Below are positions 29,825 through 40,678 of a stretch of DNA of 64,000 bases, in pieces. This DNA is from Globomyces pollinis-pini (Eukaryota; Chytridiomycota; Chytridiomycetes; Rhizophydiales; Globomycetaceae), in NCBI GenBank assembly GCA_025399215.1, contig MU621106.1:19731-83730 (forward strand). The letters run 5' to 3'. A program made the position numbers and the translations under genes. The notes under the pieces are model-generated. The model did not search any database and was not told the DNA's origin. It saw nothing but the letters and a program-made list of their open reading frames with translations. Position 1 is the first letter of the stretch, and each line of letters begins with the position of its first letter.

Positions 29825-30817
29825 TTAGAGAAGGAATGCAATGGCACTAAGAGCAATAGCAGAGAATCCAGTTGCAGAAGCAGATGAGGCTAAAGCACCA
29901 TATGCACCTCCGAATGGTCCAGCTGGAGCAGTTGGTTGGGCAGATGAATCATCTCCACCGTAAAGTCCACCAGGGGTAACGGTTGGAATAGATGGGATGG
30001 CTGGGACGGTGGTAGCTTGAACATCACCATATCCAGCTGGCTGGTCTTCGTCATCTTCACAGTCTTCATCGTCTTCTTCTTCTTCGCAATCTTCATCGTC
30101 TTCTTCTTCTTCGCAATCTTCATCGTCTTCTTCTTCGCAATCTTCATCATCTTCGAATTCTTCTTCACAGTCTTCTTCGTCTTCTGGAGCTTTTGGCTTA
30201 GATGGGACATCATCAGCACAAGGAGTGGTTTCTGGAGCAGTTGGCTTGGATGGGACATCTTCATCACAAGGAGTGGTTTCTGGACCTTTTGGTTTGGTTG
30301 GGACATCATCATCACAAGGGGTGGTTTCTGGGCCCTTTGGTTTGGTTGGGACATCGTCATCACAAGGAGTTGGCTTGGTTGGGACGGAGGTTTCTTCACA
30401 AGGAGTAGTGGTAGTCTTGTCTTTTGGGATCACTGGAACAGTGGTGGTCTTGGTTTCTTCACAAGGAGTAGTGGTAGTCTTGTCTTGTGGGATAACTGGG
30501 ACGGTAGTGGTCTTGGATTCTTCACAAGGAGTAGTGGAGGTTTTGTCTTGTGGAATGACTGGGACAGTGGTAGTCTTGGATTCATCACAAGGAGTAGTGG
30601 TAGTCTTGTCTTGTGGGATAACTGGGACAGTGGTAGTCTTGGATTCATCACAAGGAACAGTTGAAGTCTTTTCTTGTGGGATTACTGGGACAGTAGTAGT
30701 GGCAGCAGTTTCGTCACAAGGAGTAGGCTTGGTGTCTTCACAAGGGGTGTTGGAAGGTTCGGTGGTTGGAGAAACAGCAAGAGCGGCAGCAATAAGGGTG
30801 ATGGTGAATAATTTCAT
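29825..30817 (-). CDS. Secreted Thr/Pro/Cys repeat protein, probably GPI-anchored
   Basis: Intronless, 330 residues. Signal peptide M-K-L-F-T-I-T-L-I-A-A-A-L-A-V. Residues 36-140 carry five 21-residue repeats centred on T-T-T-V-P-V-I-P with a C-D/E-E before each. Residues 141-212 hold about four 17-residue repeats P-C-D-D-D-V-P-T-K-P-K. Residues 212-258 are Asp/Glu-rich with a cysteine about every nine residues. The C-terminus is small residues then a hydrophobic tail (A-I-A-L-S-A-I-A-F-L-L), as expected for a GPI signal. This is the layout of a heavily O-glycosylated wall protein; anchoring and location are inferred. The opposite strand is open for 224 codons only because of the repeats. Confidence 0.85.
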   Translation of the reverse strand: MKLFTITLIAAALAVSPTTEPSNTPCEDTKPTPCDETAATTTVPVIPQEKTSTVPCDESKTTTVPVIPQDKTTTTPCDESKTTTVPVIPQDKTSTTPCEESKTTTVPVIPQDKTTTTPCEETKTTTVPVIPKDKTTTTPCEETSVPTKPTPCDDDVPTKPKGPETTPCDDDVPTKPKGPETTPCDEDVPSKPTAPETTPCADDVPSKPKAPEDEEDCEEEFEDDEDCEEEDDEDCEEEEDDEDCEEEEDDEDCEDDEDQPAGYGDVQATTVPAIPSIPTVTPGGLYGGDDSSAQPTAPAGPFGGAYGALASSASATGFSAIALSAIAFLL

Positions 30818-31584
30818 TTCTATAATTGTATTTCAAAAGAAACTGAATGGGAATCTGGTCGCTTTTATTTGTGCTCTTGAAGTTTCATTTTCATCGTGAG
30901 CCCAGCTAGCGTGTCCCAATGAGGGAGTCCCATTCCGCTTGTGTGACGATCCTTCACACCTGAAACCCAAAAATTTGGTTGATTGTTTGCAACTTACTAA
31001 TTTTTACATGAAAATAAACCAGAGTCGCGAGGATTCTTGTTCCAATTTTTTCAGCGCTCATTCCCAAGGTATTATAGGTTACATACTACACTGTTCTTAA
31101 TGTTTTGACTTGGGGTCCTTTGGTCGCACCTTTCTTTTTTTCATTCAGATTTTGAAACTCTCATTCAAGCATGAGTGATATCCACACGTTGTGCTAATAT
31201 TCAAAGGGTTCACTGCTTAAGAATTAGCTTTTCAACCATATTGAGATGAATTCCACATTTATTGTTCACATATTTCCATAGTGAATTGATAGGTAGTTAG
31301 TTACAGGCAGTGCAGTGCATAAAAGAAGTCAAATACATACTGCACCCAAACATAGTCATTAGGTACTTTTAAATTTATCTATCACCAACTTGTGCTTACT
31401 ACGAAGCACTCTATAAACTAAACAATTCATTTTTTATTCATCATCACCAATGGTATTACATTAAACAAACTTTTCTAATGACTCAAAAAGTACTTTCTGT
31501 TGAAGTTGACAATATATTTCTTCAATAGTTTGTTCAACTCATCTTGAAAAAAATAATCAAAATTTTTACGTTTTTCAATCACAA
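30818..31584. other. Divergent intergenic region
   Basis: About 770 bases serving as upstream region for the wall protein (minus) and CWC25 (plus). An AAATAAAA element on the minus strand (30863-30870) lies 46 bp from the wall-protein ATG. Nothing else recognised. Confidence 0.4.
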
Positions 31585-32860
31585 ATGGGTGGAGGCGATT
31601 TGGTATAGATCAATAGTAACTAACAAATTACTTAGAATTTGAAAAAGTCTTGGCATCCAAATACATTCAAAAATCAAGAAAGAGTATGGAAAAGAGAACA
31701 ACAAGTCGCTGAAGAACAAAGGAAATCTGAACAACTTCGAAAGGAAATACAAGAAGAAAGAGATCGTGAAGAATTACAAGGTTTATATGAAAAGGCTGGA
31801 AAGAGGTATATTATTGGATTGGTTAATGGTAGAAAAAAGAACTTGCGATTAGAGTGGATGTATGCCGCTGGTCCTACTCAAACACACGAATCCATAAATC
31901 AAGAAAAAGAGGATTTCTTACTGGGAAAGAAACGGATTGATAAAGTGGATCATGGTATACCAGAGGAACAAGTTTGTCCACAATTTTCACTAACTGTAGA
32001 CTCCAATACAAAATGCTGCTTCTTTAAACTCCATGTATGGTATGCATGCCAACAGTACGAGAGACTTTCAAAATAAGGTACGAGAAGATCCACTATTAGT
32101 ATTTCGAAAGCAAGAACAAGCATCTTTGGAGGCAATGTTGAATAATCCTGAGCGATTAAAACAATTGCAGAAAATGAAAGATGAAAAGAAAAAGAAAAAG
32201 AAATCCAAGAAATCACATCGTTCTCGTTCTAGATCGATATCAAGGTCTCCAGAACGTCCAAAGTCTCAAAATGATGAGAATAAGTTGGAAAGACCTAGAG
32301 ATCGGGATCGAAGTCCAAAAAAAGTGCGAGCCTACGAAAAACATGATCGAGAGGAAAAACGGTATGATAGATATGAACGAGAGGAAAAGCGGTATGATAG
32401 ATATGAACGAGAGGATCGATATAGGAGAAATGATGATCGAAAATATCGCACTGAAGAACGATATCGTGGAAACGACTCATATTCAAAACGAACACCAAGC
32501 GATCAAGAACGTCGCTTTACCGAAAATGGGTCAGCAAAGCGTGATGAGAAAAGACAAGCAGAAAAGGAAGAAATTGAACGCGAAAAGGAGGATAAACAGA
32601 AAGAAATGAAAAGAAAATTGGAAGCCATGAAGAAGAATGCAACAACGTGGAAAAAGGAAGTTGAAGATTATGTTCATAATGAGAAAGAAAAAGAGCAACG
32701 TGAATTAGATGAAGATGAGCGTTTAAGATCAAGCAGGAACGATGAAAATTCTTTCAGTATTGATATACACAAGAAATCATTTGAGAATATTGATACAAGT
32801 GATATGATCAGAAGAAACAAGAATTTTTCACAAAGACATGGAGGAATGATGGATCGTTAA
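31585..32860 (+). CDS. CWC25: Pre-mRNA splicing factor CWC25
   Basis: Exon 1 is only 18 nt (M-G-G-G-D-L), followed by a 33-nt intron (31603-31635) and N-L-K-K-S-W-H-P-N-T, the invariant CWC25 start. R-L-E-W-M-Y, L-L-G-K-K-R-I-D-K-V and V-R-E-D-P-L follow across two further minimal introns. The C-terminal half is Arg/Ser/Glu/Lys-rich with R-S-R-S-R-S-I-S-R-S-P and a short Y-D-R-Y-E-R-E-E-K-R duplication. CWC25 joins the spliceosome for the first transesterification step, stabilising branch-helix docking. Relevant here because the introns are so short. Stop at 32860. Confidence 0.92.
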
Positions 32861-33071
32861 CACGAATGATTTATTTACTGTCTATAATAAGAATATTATA
32901 TTAATAAAAGTAAGCGTATTGCATCAAGGTCTTAAGATTTTGTATTCGTTCACCTCAAAACTTGTAAAAAAATATCCGGCAGGATTCCAATTGAAACGAA
33001 AAAGAAACACAAATCCTACCTAAAGTAACAGAAACTAGAAAATCCATCTTATTCTTTGAAATATTTATCCA

Positions 33072-35827
33072 ATGGACTTGTTAAACGATCTGAAAACTTA
33101 TCCTACAATTCCCAGGAATGACTGCAAGTTGTTGCAGATCATAACTGCTATCAACCAGTGGCTATCTGTCTCAAACCATGCATCAATTGCAAGGCCATTT
33201 ACAGCCGAAATCCCATCCTTTTGCTCAGCATACTTTGGAAACTCAAAACAAAATTCTTTGGGATTCCTGCATAGAAATATCCCACTTGCTGACCGAAATG
33301 CTCTAGTTTTATTACTTGATACCAACTCCTTGTTCATCTCAAAGTTATTGGCATTACAATCTGATTCCACATTATACCATATCACACCTGATTATTTTCC
33401 ACCTACTACCCAGAAACTCTTACAGTCTGCTGATTTGTCAAACTTGCCAGCAATGTATAAGAATAATATCACTTACAAAAATTCATCCTCACCGAAAAAG
33501 GACGTGAAAGATACGTCAGAACTACATCAAATTAATTTTAGTAAATTGATTTATTTTAACTCTAGATATTTTCGAATATTATGCTTTTTGTTTTGCCTAT
33601 TGTCCTACATTAGTTTTGGAGGTATCCTTTAGTTTTTTAACCTTCTATTATAGTCTAACGATAACTCCCTATTTAATCGATTTGATCCGACTAAAAAATC
33701 ATCAATAGTTTTGGACAGTTGTTACTTTGATTTACTTAATTCGTACTTGAACTACTTTTGTCCAAGACAACCACCAACTACGAAAACCACTATTGTTCCA
33801 GAAACTCCAAAGAGAAATGTTGGACCATTTACACCTAGAACACAACCTATTTTACAGAGTTAAAAACATTTTTTCTAATATTTAGAACCAGTTATAGATG
33901 TACTTGACAATAGTTCAATATTTCAATCGCCTTCAATTGATTCAATACCAATTGCACTCAAGAATGCACATTTTGTGATAGAGTCATTTATCGAACTATG
34001 GTTTTGTCAAAATGATTATGAATCGTTCAACGTGACTTCACAATCTGTACCAGTAAACAATACCACACTATAATTAATTTTAGACGTATTCCAAACCGAA
34101 CTCTTATCAAATGAAATGTATTGGACTCTTTTTAAATCACTTGTTGTCATTAAATTTACAAAACATTACGTCTGAACAGGTGTCTCGTATAAATACTGAT
34201 CGAAATGCTGGACAAATTGGAATTATTTATGATATTCATAAAGCGTAAATGCTACCAATATTCACCTTTAGAAATATCTATCGTTGCTTTTCACCAAAGT
34301 TTTATCGTTTTATTGCATTAGCATTACAGAATTGGCCGACTGATGATTCGATTACTTTGGTAAAACAATACCACGTTATTAATTGATAGGTATATCAAAA
34401 AATTGCTAAACTTAGATTGTTGATCTATGGCTTGATTTTGCCTTTCCCTGGAAAAGAATCAATCAATATTTTTCTCATGAATGGTAAAATCTTATAGAAT
34501 GAACTTGATTATAGGGCTTCATATGTTCAAGAAAATTTCTTGTTTTACACAAGAGCTTTACAATTATTCCTTGGTCGAACCTTACATTTTGATTTCTATG
34601 CTGCAACCAGACCACGTTCAGCGCCATCACCCCAGTTTAATATGAATAATGGAGTGCAGCCAAAGACTGCCAAATCTGGATATTTAACCATAACTGAGAA
34701 AGTTATGGAGTATTTTTCTGATGACAATTTATTGGAGTTTATCCGTGCATTGGAAACCGCTCTTGGATCGCTTGATAACTACAATACGGCACATTCTGTT
34801 CAAAGTCCAGCGTTGCAAAGGACACCTTTGACAGCTGCGGTTCAAACACCATCTTTTCAGACACCAATTACCTATACACCAAAATTAGGCACCCCAAAAC
34901 TGTTTGAAAGAGAAGGTGACATCACCTATCAGTATAGAAATAGTGGTCCAAAGACTCGTAATCGCATCATTGCGTTAGAAGGTGCTTACAAGTATGAACA
35001 TGTATTTGATATGGATTCGAGTTCTCGAGAATATGGATCATTGGTATGCAAATTGACATTAAATTAATATTTAGATAAACCAATTGTTGAATAAACTTAC
35101 AGAAACAATACTGAGATTGAAAAGAACAAAGAAAACCCAAAAAAGTTTGGTGAAGACCAATGAAAAATCGGGTTGGTTATCATATTTCAGTCTTGGAAAA
35201 AGCCAGGATCAAGCTGAAAATGCAATCATGAATGTGGAATTGATTGAAAAGAATTTACAAAAGATTAATATTGTGATTCAACAAATATGTGATATTTGGT
35301 CTTTACCAAATCCAACACTTGCTGAAGAGTTCAACCAAGATCAGGCTCATAGCGACATCCTTATGGATGAAGAAGATGAAGATTATGTTGTTAATGATGC
35401 AGGTGTATTACAACGACGAAAATCTTCCAATAATTTATTAACCATGAGAGGAAAATTCCAAATTGCAAAGGGTCTTAAGAAATCAAATATTGATACCATC
35501 ACCGTCATACCAACTGAACGGACCTCCAAATTAGTACGAAATGATGAATCACAACTTTTAGTCACTGTCTTTGAAAATATCATTGCGGAATTAGATAAGG
35601 TAATAATTGCAAAAATCTCACTGTTATAGCTGGATGAAACTCCGTTTCGTAGCATACATGTAAAGAGATTGCGTGTATTGGCCAACCCAGCCAATTTTAC
35701 ATTTGTTTGTTTGGTCATTTACTTGTTTGGGCTCCTCTTTCTTTCAAATACTGTCATGATGCTATTCATGATCTCGACACTATCAGGTCTATTTTATCGT
35801 TTTGGAACGCGCAAGTTGACTGGTTAA
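33072..35827 (+). CDS. SMPD4: SMPD4-like neutral sphingomyelinase 3
   Basis: Around ten exons with minimal introns. Segments matching SMPD4 are F-Y-R-F-I-A-L-A-L-Q-N-W-P, Y-V-Q-E-N-F-L-F-Y-T-R-A-L-Q-L-F-L-G-R-T-L, and the C-terminal V-K-R-L-R-V-L-A-N-P-A-N-F-T-F followed by one or two membrane helices. Animal SMPD4 is an ER/nuclear-envelope membrane protein reported to hydrolyse sphingomyelin and linked to nuclear pores; the enzymatic role in fungi is untested. A D-E-E-D-E-D-Y-V-V-N-D acidic segment lies near 35380. The start M-D-L-L-N-D-L at 33072 is the first ATG; the stop is in the tail exon after G-T-R-K-L-T-G. Confidence 0.8.
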
Positions 35828-36089
35828 TATATTGATGATAGTTTCCAGTAAGACAGTATTTGACTTGTTTACATATATATGTGTCTTTAACATAAAAGGC
35901 ATTTTTTGAAATCATACTTCTTGGATTTGAAGTTTTAGTTCTAGATTAAATTTAGAGCCGGACAAAATGTAACGAGTAAAGTCTTGAAAATTTTACAGTT
36001 GAAAATTATAGTACAAAATGAAATATACACTGTAGGATTATATCTACATTTGTCCAGAATGCTTGTTCGCCAAAAATACTATAGGAATG

Positions 36090-36111
36090 GACCGTCTAAC
36101 TGTAGACGGTC
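36090..36111. repeat. Perfect 9-bp inverted repeat, 4-nt loop
   Basis: Stem GACCGTCTA pairs with TAGACGGTC around loop ACTG. It is GC-richer than its surroundings and not followed by a T-run. Confidence 0.7.
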
Positions 36112-36451
36112 GGATTTGAGTGAAAGCAGCGATTCAAAGAAAAGCCCTTGTCGATTTGAACGCCAATTAGGGCTAGTTGGGTTAAAATTGGGTGTTGGAT
36201 GGAAGTTGTGTCCAGAATTTGTGGGGCCTTTCATTTGTTAGATTCAACTGCACCATTAAATTACTTGAGAAAAGACTTGAAAGCAAACAGAACTTTCGTT
36301 AAGGTTAGTGGCCCAATATGCCCTTCAATTTGAATTCAATTTGCATTCAGATAAATATGCCCATCATCGTTCTCATTCCACCAATTTTTAACGCCCAAAC
36401 ACATGGTTTCATTGTGATTCCTTTGTACGCTCCGGTTGACGTCCTATAATG

Positions 36452-36459
36452 TATAAAAG
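36452..36459 (+). promoter_or_regulatory. TATA box of the 36489-36839 gene
   Basis: TATAAAAG about 37 bp upstream of ATG 36489. Confidence 0.6.
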
Positions 36460-36488
36460 GAATGAGTAGATTTGTATAATTCATCAAA

Positions 36489-36839
36489 ATGGTTTCCTTC
36501 ACCAATCTTTTATTATTATCTGCTTCTGCCCTTGCTATGCCAGCAACTGTCCAAGGTGTTTGTACTCCTGTCCTCCGTAGTTCTCAAGCAACTGGGCACG
36601 GAGACAAAGCTTTGGAAGTCATTAATCAAGTTATTATGCCTGCCTTCAGAGAAAACTTGGTTACCGATGGAGTTGCTTGGTTGCTTGCTTACCAATCCAA
36701 CACTAAGAACGAAGTGGAACAAAAAGCTTTGTTACGATCAGTCGCACATTTAACTGGGGACCGTGGACTTACCTTTGTGACTGTTGAATGTAAAGAAGAT
36801 GCTAGCTCTTTCATGACTATCACCACTGCTATTCGTTAA
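36489..36839 (+). CDS. Small secreted protein, 116 aa
   Basis: Intronless. Signal peptide M-V-S-F-T-N-L-L-L-L-S-A-S-A-L-A, then a mature part of about 95 residues with two cysteines (V-C-T-P-V and V-E-C-K-E-D) that could form one disulfide. The body is predicted helical (D-K-A-L-E-V-I-N-Q-V-I-M-P-A-F). Codons are fairly biased and a TATA box lies close upstream, so strong expression is likely. No family recognised. It is not a DUF4360 member: no G-T-G-C-P and no terminal cysteine. Confidence 0.75.
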   Translation: MVSFTNLLLLSASALAMPATVQGVCTPVLRSSQATGHGDKALEVINQVIMPAFRENLVTDGVAWLLAYQSNTKNEVEQKALLRSVAHLTGDRGLTFVTVECKEDASSFMTITTAIR

Positions 36840-37241
36840 ATTCGCCCAATAAAAATGCATTTACACAATTCAAATCACTAGTTTATCTATTTACGAAGTT
36901 CTAATGAGAATGTGTAATAAATCTTAGCGTTGTTAGTTTAATTGTCTGAATCGAATTGCAGAAGTGGATTGACTTTACTTTTGGTCTCGAACATCGATAT
37001 CGTGAATGACAGATTGTGGAATCATTCATTGGCACCAAAACTTCAACATCGATAGCCAAGAATGAAAAGTTATTGATCCAAAACAATGCCAAAAACAAAA
37101 GGTTCTAACTGGAGAATCCTATTTCCTGGAACTCTTTACGTCCATAGAATATGTATCATGAAGATTGAAGTACAATGGGGCCGCGAACTCAAACCGCTGC
37201 ATATATGACTATTTCGATGGGAACTATTCACCAAAAGTTTC
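36840..37241. other. Intergenic spacer
   Basis: 400 bases, no element recognised. Confidence 0.35.
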
Positions 37242-38138
37242 ATGAAGCGTAAAGCAAGTCAAATAAGCGAATTCAATGGGATACAATTGATTCAACAAGC
37301 TTTGGAAAAGGTATCTGATAAAGGATACTCTCAGAAAGTAACTCGATTCTTCAAGCAAAAATATATCAAACCAACTTCGAAATTTGTGGGAATCCGAATT
37401 CCACAAGTACGAGCTGTAATCAAGGAATGCTATCCTAAAACCCAATTACTAGATGTATCCGAATTACTCATGGATGATCGCCATGAATATCGCATGACTG
37501 GTTTACTTCTTTTAGTAAATGCTTATTTTAAGGATTGCCATTGGGAATTAGATCAAGCAAAATCAAAACAATCCCAATTATCAGAATTTTATTTATCCCA
37601 TATCCAGCATGTCAACAATTGGGATTTAGTTGATGCTTCTGCCCATGTATTGGGTGATTGGTTGATTTTCGATCCTCAAAGTGTCCGTTCAAGTTTAGAG
37701 ATATATAAGCAACTTGATGGAGTTGTTGAATTTGATGATGTTGAAATCTTGAAGAATATGCTCTCAAAATTACCTGACTGGTACACTGAAATAGCAAACT
37801 CAAATGACCTTTGGAAACGTCGCATAGCAATTGTTATGTTATTACACCTGAAGAAAGACCATACAGAGTTTGTTTTAGCATTGATGCATTACCATTTATG
37901 GAAAATGTCATTAGAAGATCACGTATTGACATTGTATGATTCTACTTTTGATGATCACGATCTGATACATAAAGCTATTGGTTGGGTCATTAGAGAATGT
38001 GGGAAATCAAAAAAGCAAATGATGGTTGACTTCATTCAGCGGTTTTGCAGTAACATGCACAAAACCACTGCAAGATATGCAACTGAACATCTTTCATCTA
38101 CTCTAGTAAAACGATATGTATCAAAAGCATTCAAATAA
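37242..38138 (+). CDS. AlkD-like DNA alkylation repair enzyme
   Basis: Intronless, 298 residues. HEAT-like helical repeats with the AlkD-family landmarks: G-I-R-I-P-Q-V-R, N-N-W-D-L-V-D-A-S-A, L-W-K-R-R-I-A-I-V, H-K-A-I-G-W-V-I-R-E-C-G-K and T-A-R-Y-A-T-E-H-L. AlkD enzymes remove positively charged alkylpurines such as N3- and N7-alkyl adducts without base flipping. Family members are common in bacteria and scattered in eukaryotes; with no intron, among genes that nearly all have introns, past transfer from bacteria is possible but not shown here. The ATG at 37242 gives M-K-R-K-A-S-Q-I. Convergent with the next gene. Confidence 0.85.
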   Translation: MKRKASQISEFNGIQLIQQALEKVSDKGYSQKVTRFFKQKYIKPTSKFVGIRIPQVRAVIKECYPKTQLLDVSELLMDDRHEYRMTGLLLLVNAYFKDCHWELDQAKSKQSQLSEFYLSHIQHVNNWDLVDASAHVLGDWLIFDPQSVRSSLEIYKQLDGVVEFDDVEILKNMLSKLPDWYTEIANSNDLWKRRIAIVMLLHLKKDHTEFVLALMHYHLWKMSLEDHVLTLYDSTFDDHDLIHKAIGWVIRECGKSKKQMMVDFIQRFCSNMHKTTARYATEHLSSTLVKRYVSKAFK

Positions 38139-38200
38139 TAAACTTGAAATTTTTATACGTGCTGAACAATATATATATTGAATAACTATTTCTAACATTT

Positions 38201-39520
38201 CTACAGTCTGTTTGAATACTCTTGCACAGCAGATACATATAAAAGCTTCAATAATTTCAGCTCTGACTGTAGGCTGAAGTCGGAAACTGTATTGGTAGAT
38301 AATTTCATATTGTTGATCTGTTTGGATGATGTTAACCTAACATAAATATTGTCATCGTTACATTTTATAGATTCTGCTAGGTGTGGCATCGTTTCTACCA
38401 GAAGTAAGTTCTTGAACCGTTCTACAGAATTGAAGTCGAATACATTCAAGTGACTCCAGATTCGTTTCAGCAATTGAATTAGGTGCTGAAGAGAGATAGC
38501 CAAACTGATATTTGAAAAAATTCGAACTCAACGGGTAGTCAACTGGACACTCATTGTTCAATTGAATATTGGTTTTCCGTTGAATGGTCTTAACTGGTGA
38601 ACTATCCTGAACCAATTGCTTTGCAAAAACAAGGATATTCTAAAAGTGTTATAAGACTGGGTGTTAACCTTTTGATTGTCAGTCATTGATTGACGATTTA
38701 AGAAATATATCAGATCCTGTATGGTTAATACGGACTGCAAAAATAACCTTTTCGTGCGTTTGGTTAAAGGTGATAGGACTAAAATCATCGGTACACGATA
38801 GATAATTGCTGGAGATGTCTATTAAACGCTTTAACAGCTCAAACCGATGAAGGGATATAGAATCAAGCTGGATGTTTTTAGATCCTGCTCTTCGCCTCTT
38901 TCTTTTCTTTAGTGATGTATAGTCTGGAAGTGGATAGCGCAAACATTTATGATCAAAGTTGGGGTTTTTAAGAAATGAATTGGACATTTGACATAATTCG
39001 CCACTAATTCTTTCATGATAATTTGAACAGAATGAATTTAATTTCACCAATTGAGATAGGGAGGTAGTGTAGACGGAAGAGGGACTTAATCCGACTAGAC
39101 TCCTTATTCTTGATTCAACAATGTTGGGAAATAGGCAAGAGCGACACAATCTGAAAACTTCACATATATTTCTTGACTGAATAGCTTTCAAGCTATGCTA
39201 TCAAGTTTGTATTTGCCTACCTATCAACTTCATGGAGGTATGAGTTCTTTGGGCTGGTGGAAGTGCTGGGATGATTATGAGGTACATTAGACAGATCGCC
39301 ATGAGATAAATACTCTTCCAATTTTAACTGATTGTCTTTATCGTATTGATTTAGTCGTTGAATTGCTTGACAACATTCACAAATCATCAAAGTCTCTTTA
39401 CAACCACCACTGATTGATTTAGCATTCTCGTAAATACCAACAAAGTATCAAGTTCTGACTTATCCCATCCAACTTGAAATCTAGTAGTGTATCTCCACAA
39501 ACGCATTTCCATAAATTCAT
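38201..39520 (-). CDS. Cysteine-rich unidentified protein
   Basis: Multi-exon gene; joins placed by frame include a 28-nt intron at each of the first two positions. The spliced N-terminus has clustered cysteines (W-K-C-V-C-G-D-T, then C-C-G-G-C-K-E-T and C-E-C-C), consistent with a zinc-binding module. Further on are R-L-C-R-S-C-L-F and a basic K-K-R-K-R-R-R-A-G patch that could be a nuclear signal. The C-terminal 200 residues look helical (H-L-I-Q-L-L-K-R-I-W). The last part requires a 46-nt intron to join two frames. I recognise no family; a nuclear zinc protein is a guess. Confidence 0.6.
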
Positions 39521-39606
39521 GACGGAAGGAATTTTCGGACTTTCAAGGATAAGATCACGTCACCACATAAAAGTTATGACGTGTCCAACTACACTTATCT
39601 GCTAAT

Positions 39607-40582
39607 ATGTATGATTTCCCAGTGCTGTTTTACGTAATCTGCATTTCTCATTTGGTGTCTTTGATTTTCTTATTGGTGTCTATCACATTGGATTATTGTA
39701 CGATCAAAGAAAAATACACATTTCCAATCTACTTTGGATATGCTTTACGAATTAGTTTGACGATTTTCCACGTCGTTTACATGCTAGACAATTGTATAAG
39801 CATGATTGGCTATTTGGAACATTATTCTTACACTAATTTACTCAACAAACGGGTGTACTCCATAACTGCAACTTGCATCTCAGCAAATATCACCTCACTC
39901 TTTGTATTTGCTGTTTTCTTCTATAGTTGGTATTCGGTTTCAATTGTCCTCAAAAATTCAAACTCCTTCAGTAAACGACTATCCCCAAAAATCCAGCAAG
40001 TAAATCAACGTGTATTTCCAATCTTTATCATTGCATTCTCACTCATATCAATCATATTTCAAACCTCCAACTATTTCATCAATAAGGATAAACCCTTATG
40101 GTTATCGATATTCCGTAATTTCTATGGGGACGCGGTTAGTTTATGTGTAGCCATTCTGTTGATGCCATTACTGTGTGATCTAATCAAGGCCATTTTAATG
40201 GTAAATCAAATCAGAAAGAAGCAAGTTCACGATGAACATTCATTAACTGATCAAGATCCAACCCTTCTGATGGTTAGAATGACAATCATATGTTTTCTGG
40301 CCATCCTTTACCACCTCTTTGATGCCATATTTGATCTGATTTCACCAACGGCACTGTTCGCTTTGACAGGAAATTTGTATCACGCTGCATTATTAGAAGT
40401 ACGTAACCCTGCAACTCCTTTACTTTTAATTTTAAGTACAAATGGATTTTTTGCTTCGATGCTATATATTACCAAGTATATGCCGGTAATAATTCTATTT
40501 GTATTTTAATCATTAGAAACGTCTCAGTAAAATGAAATCGGTACCAAAATCACGGAAAACTATTGAGCTTCACGATAATTAA
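39607..40582 (+). CDS. 7-TM protein, family member 1
   Basis: Exon 1 is 39607-40485 and exon 2 is 40517-40582, joined by a 31-nt intron; about 314 residues. Seven hydrophobic segments of 20-25 residues are visible, with a short extracellular-type N-terminus and a basic C-terminal tail (K-R-L-S-K-M-K-S). It resembles the two minus-strand genes at 49704 and 50883 in length, helix spacing and motifs such as a Y-x-L-x-x-I-x-K-Y-M-P near the end. No class signature of known GPCRs (no D-R-Y, no N-P-x-x-Y) is evident. Receptor function is a hypothesis only. Confidence 0.72.
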
Positions 40583-40678
40583 GGAAAAACTTGAAAATAA
40601 ATATTTGATTTAAAATAGGATTTATATATATAGATTCTTTTTTGTTCGAACTTTACCTTCTTTTTAGTACTCAAAGGG

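Larger units (their letters stand above)
35828..36488. other. Intergenic region with a perfect hairpin
   Basis: 660 bases. An 85-codon open frame at 35984 starts at a non-ATG codon and has no protein-like features. A 9-bp inverted repeat lies at 36090-36111 and a TATA element near the 3' end. Confidence 0.4.

Noticed and set aside
30017..30899. Long plus-strand ORFs (up to 224 codons) opposite the wall-protein gene
   Set aside because: They are mirror images of the Thr/Pro/Cys repeats and encode only low-complexity Val/Gly/Ser text without a signal or family.
35984..36241. 85-codon ORF upstream of the small secreted protein
   Set aside because: Non-ATG start, contains the hairpin, no protein-like features.
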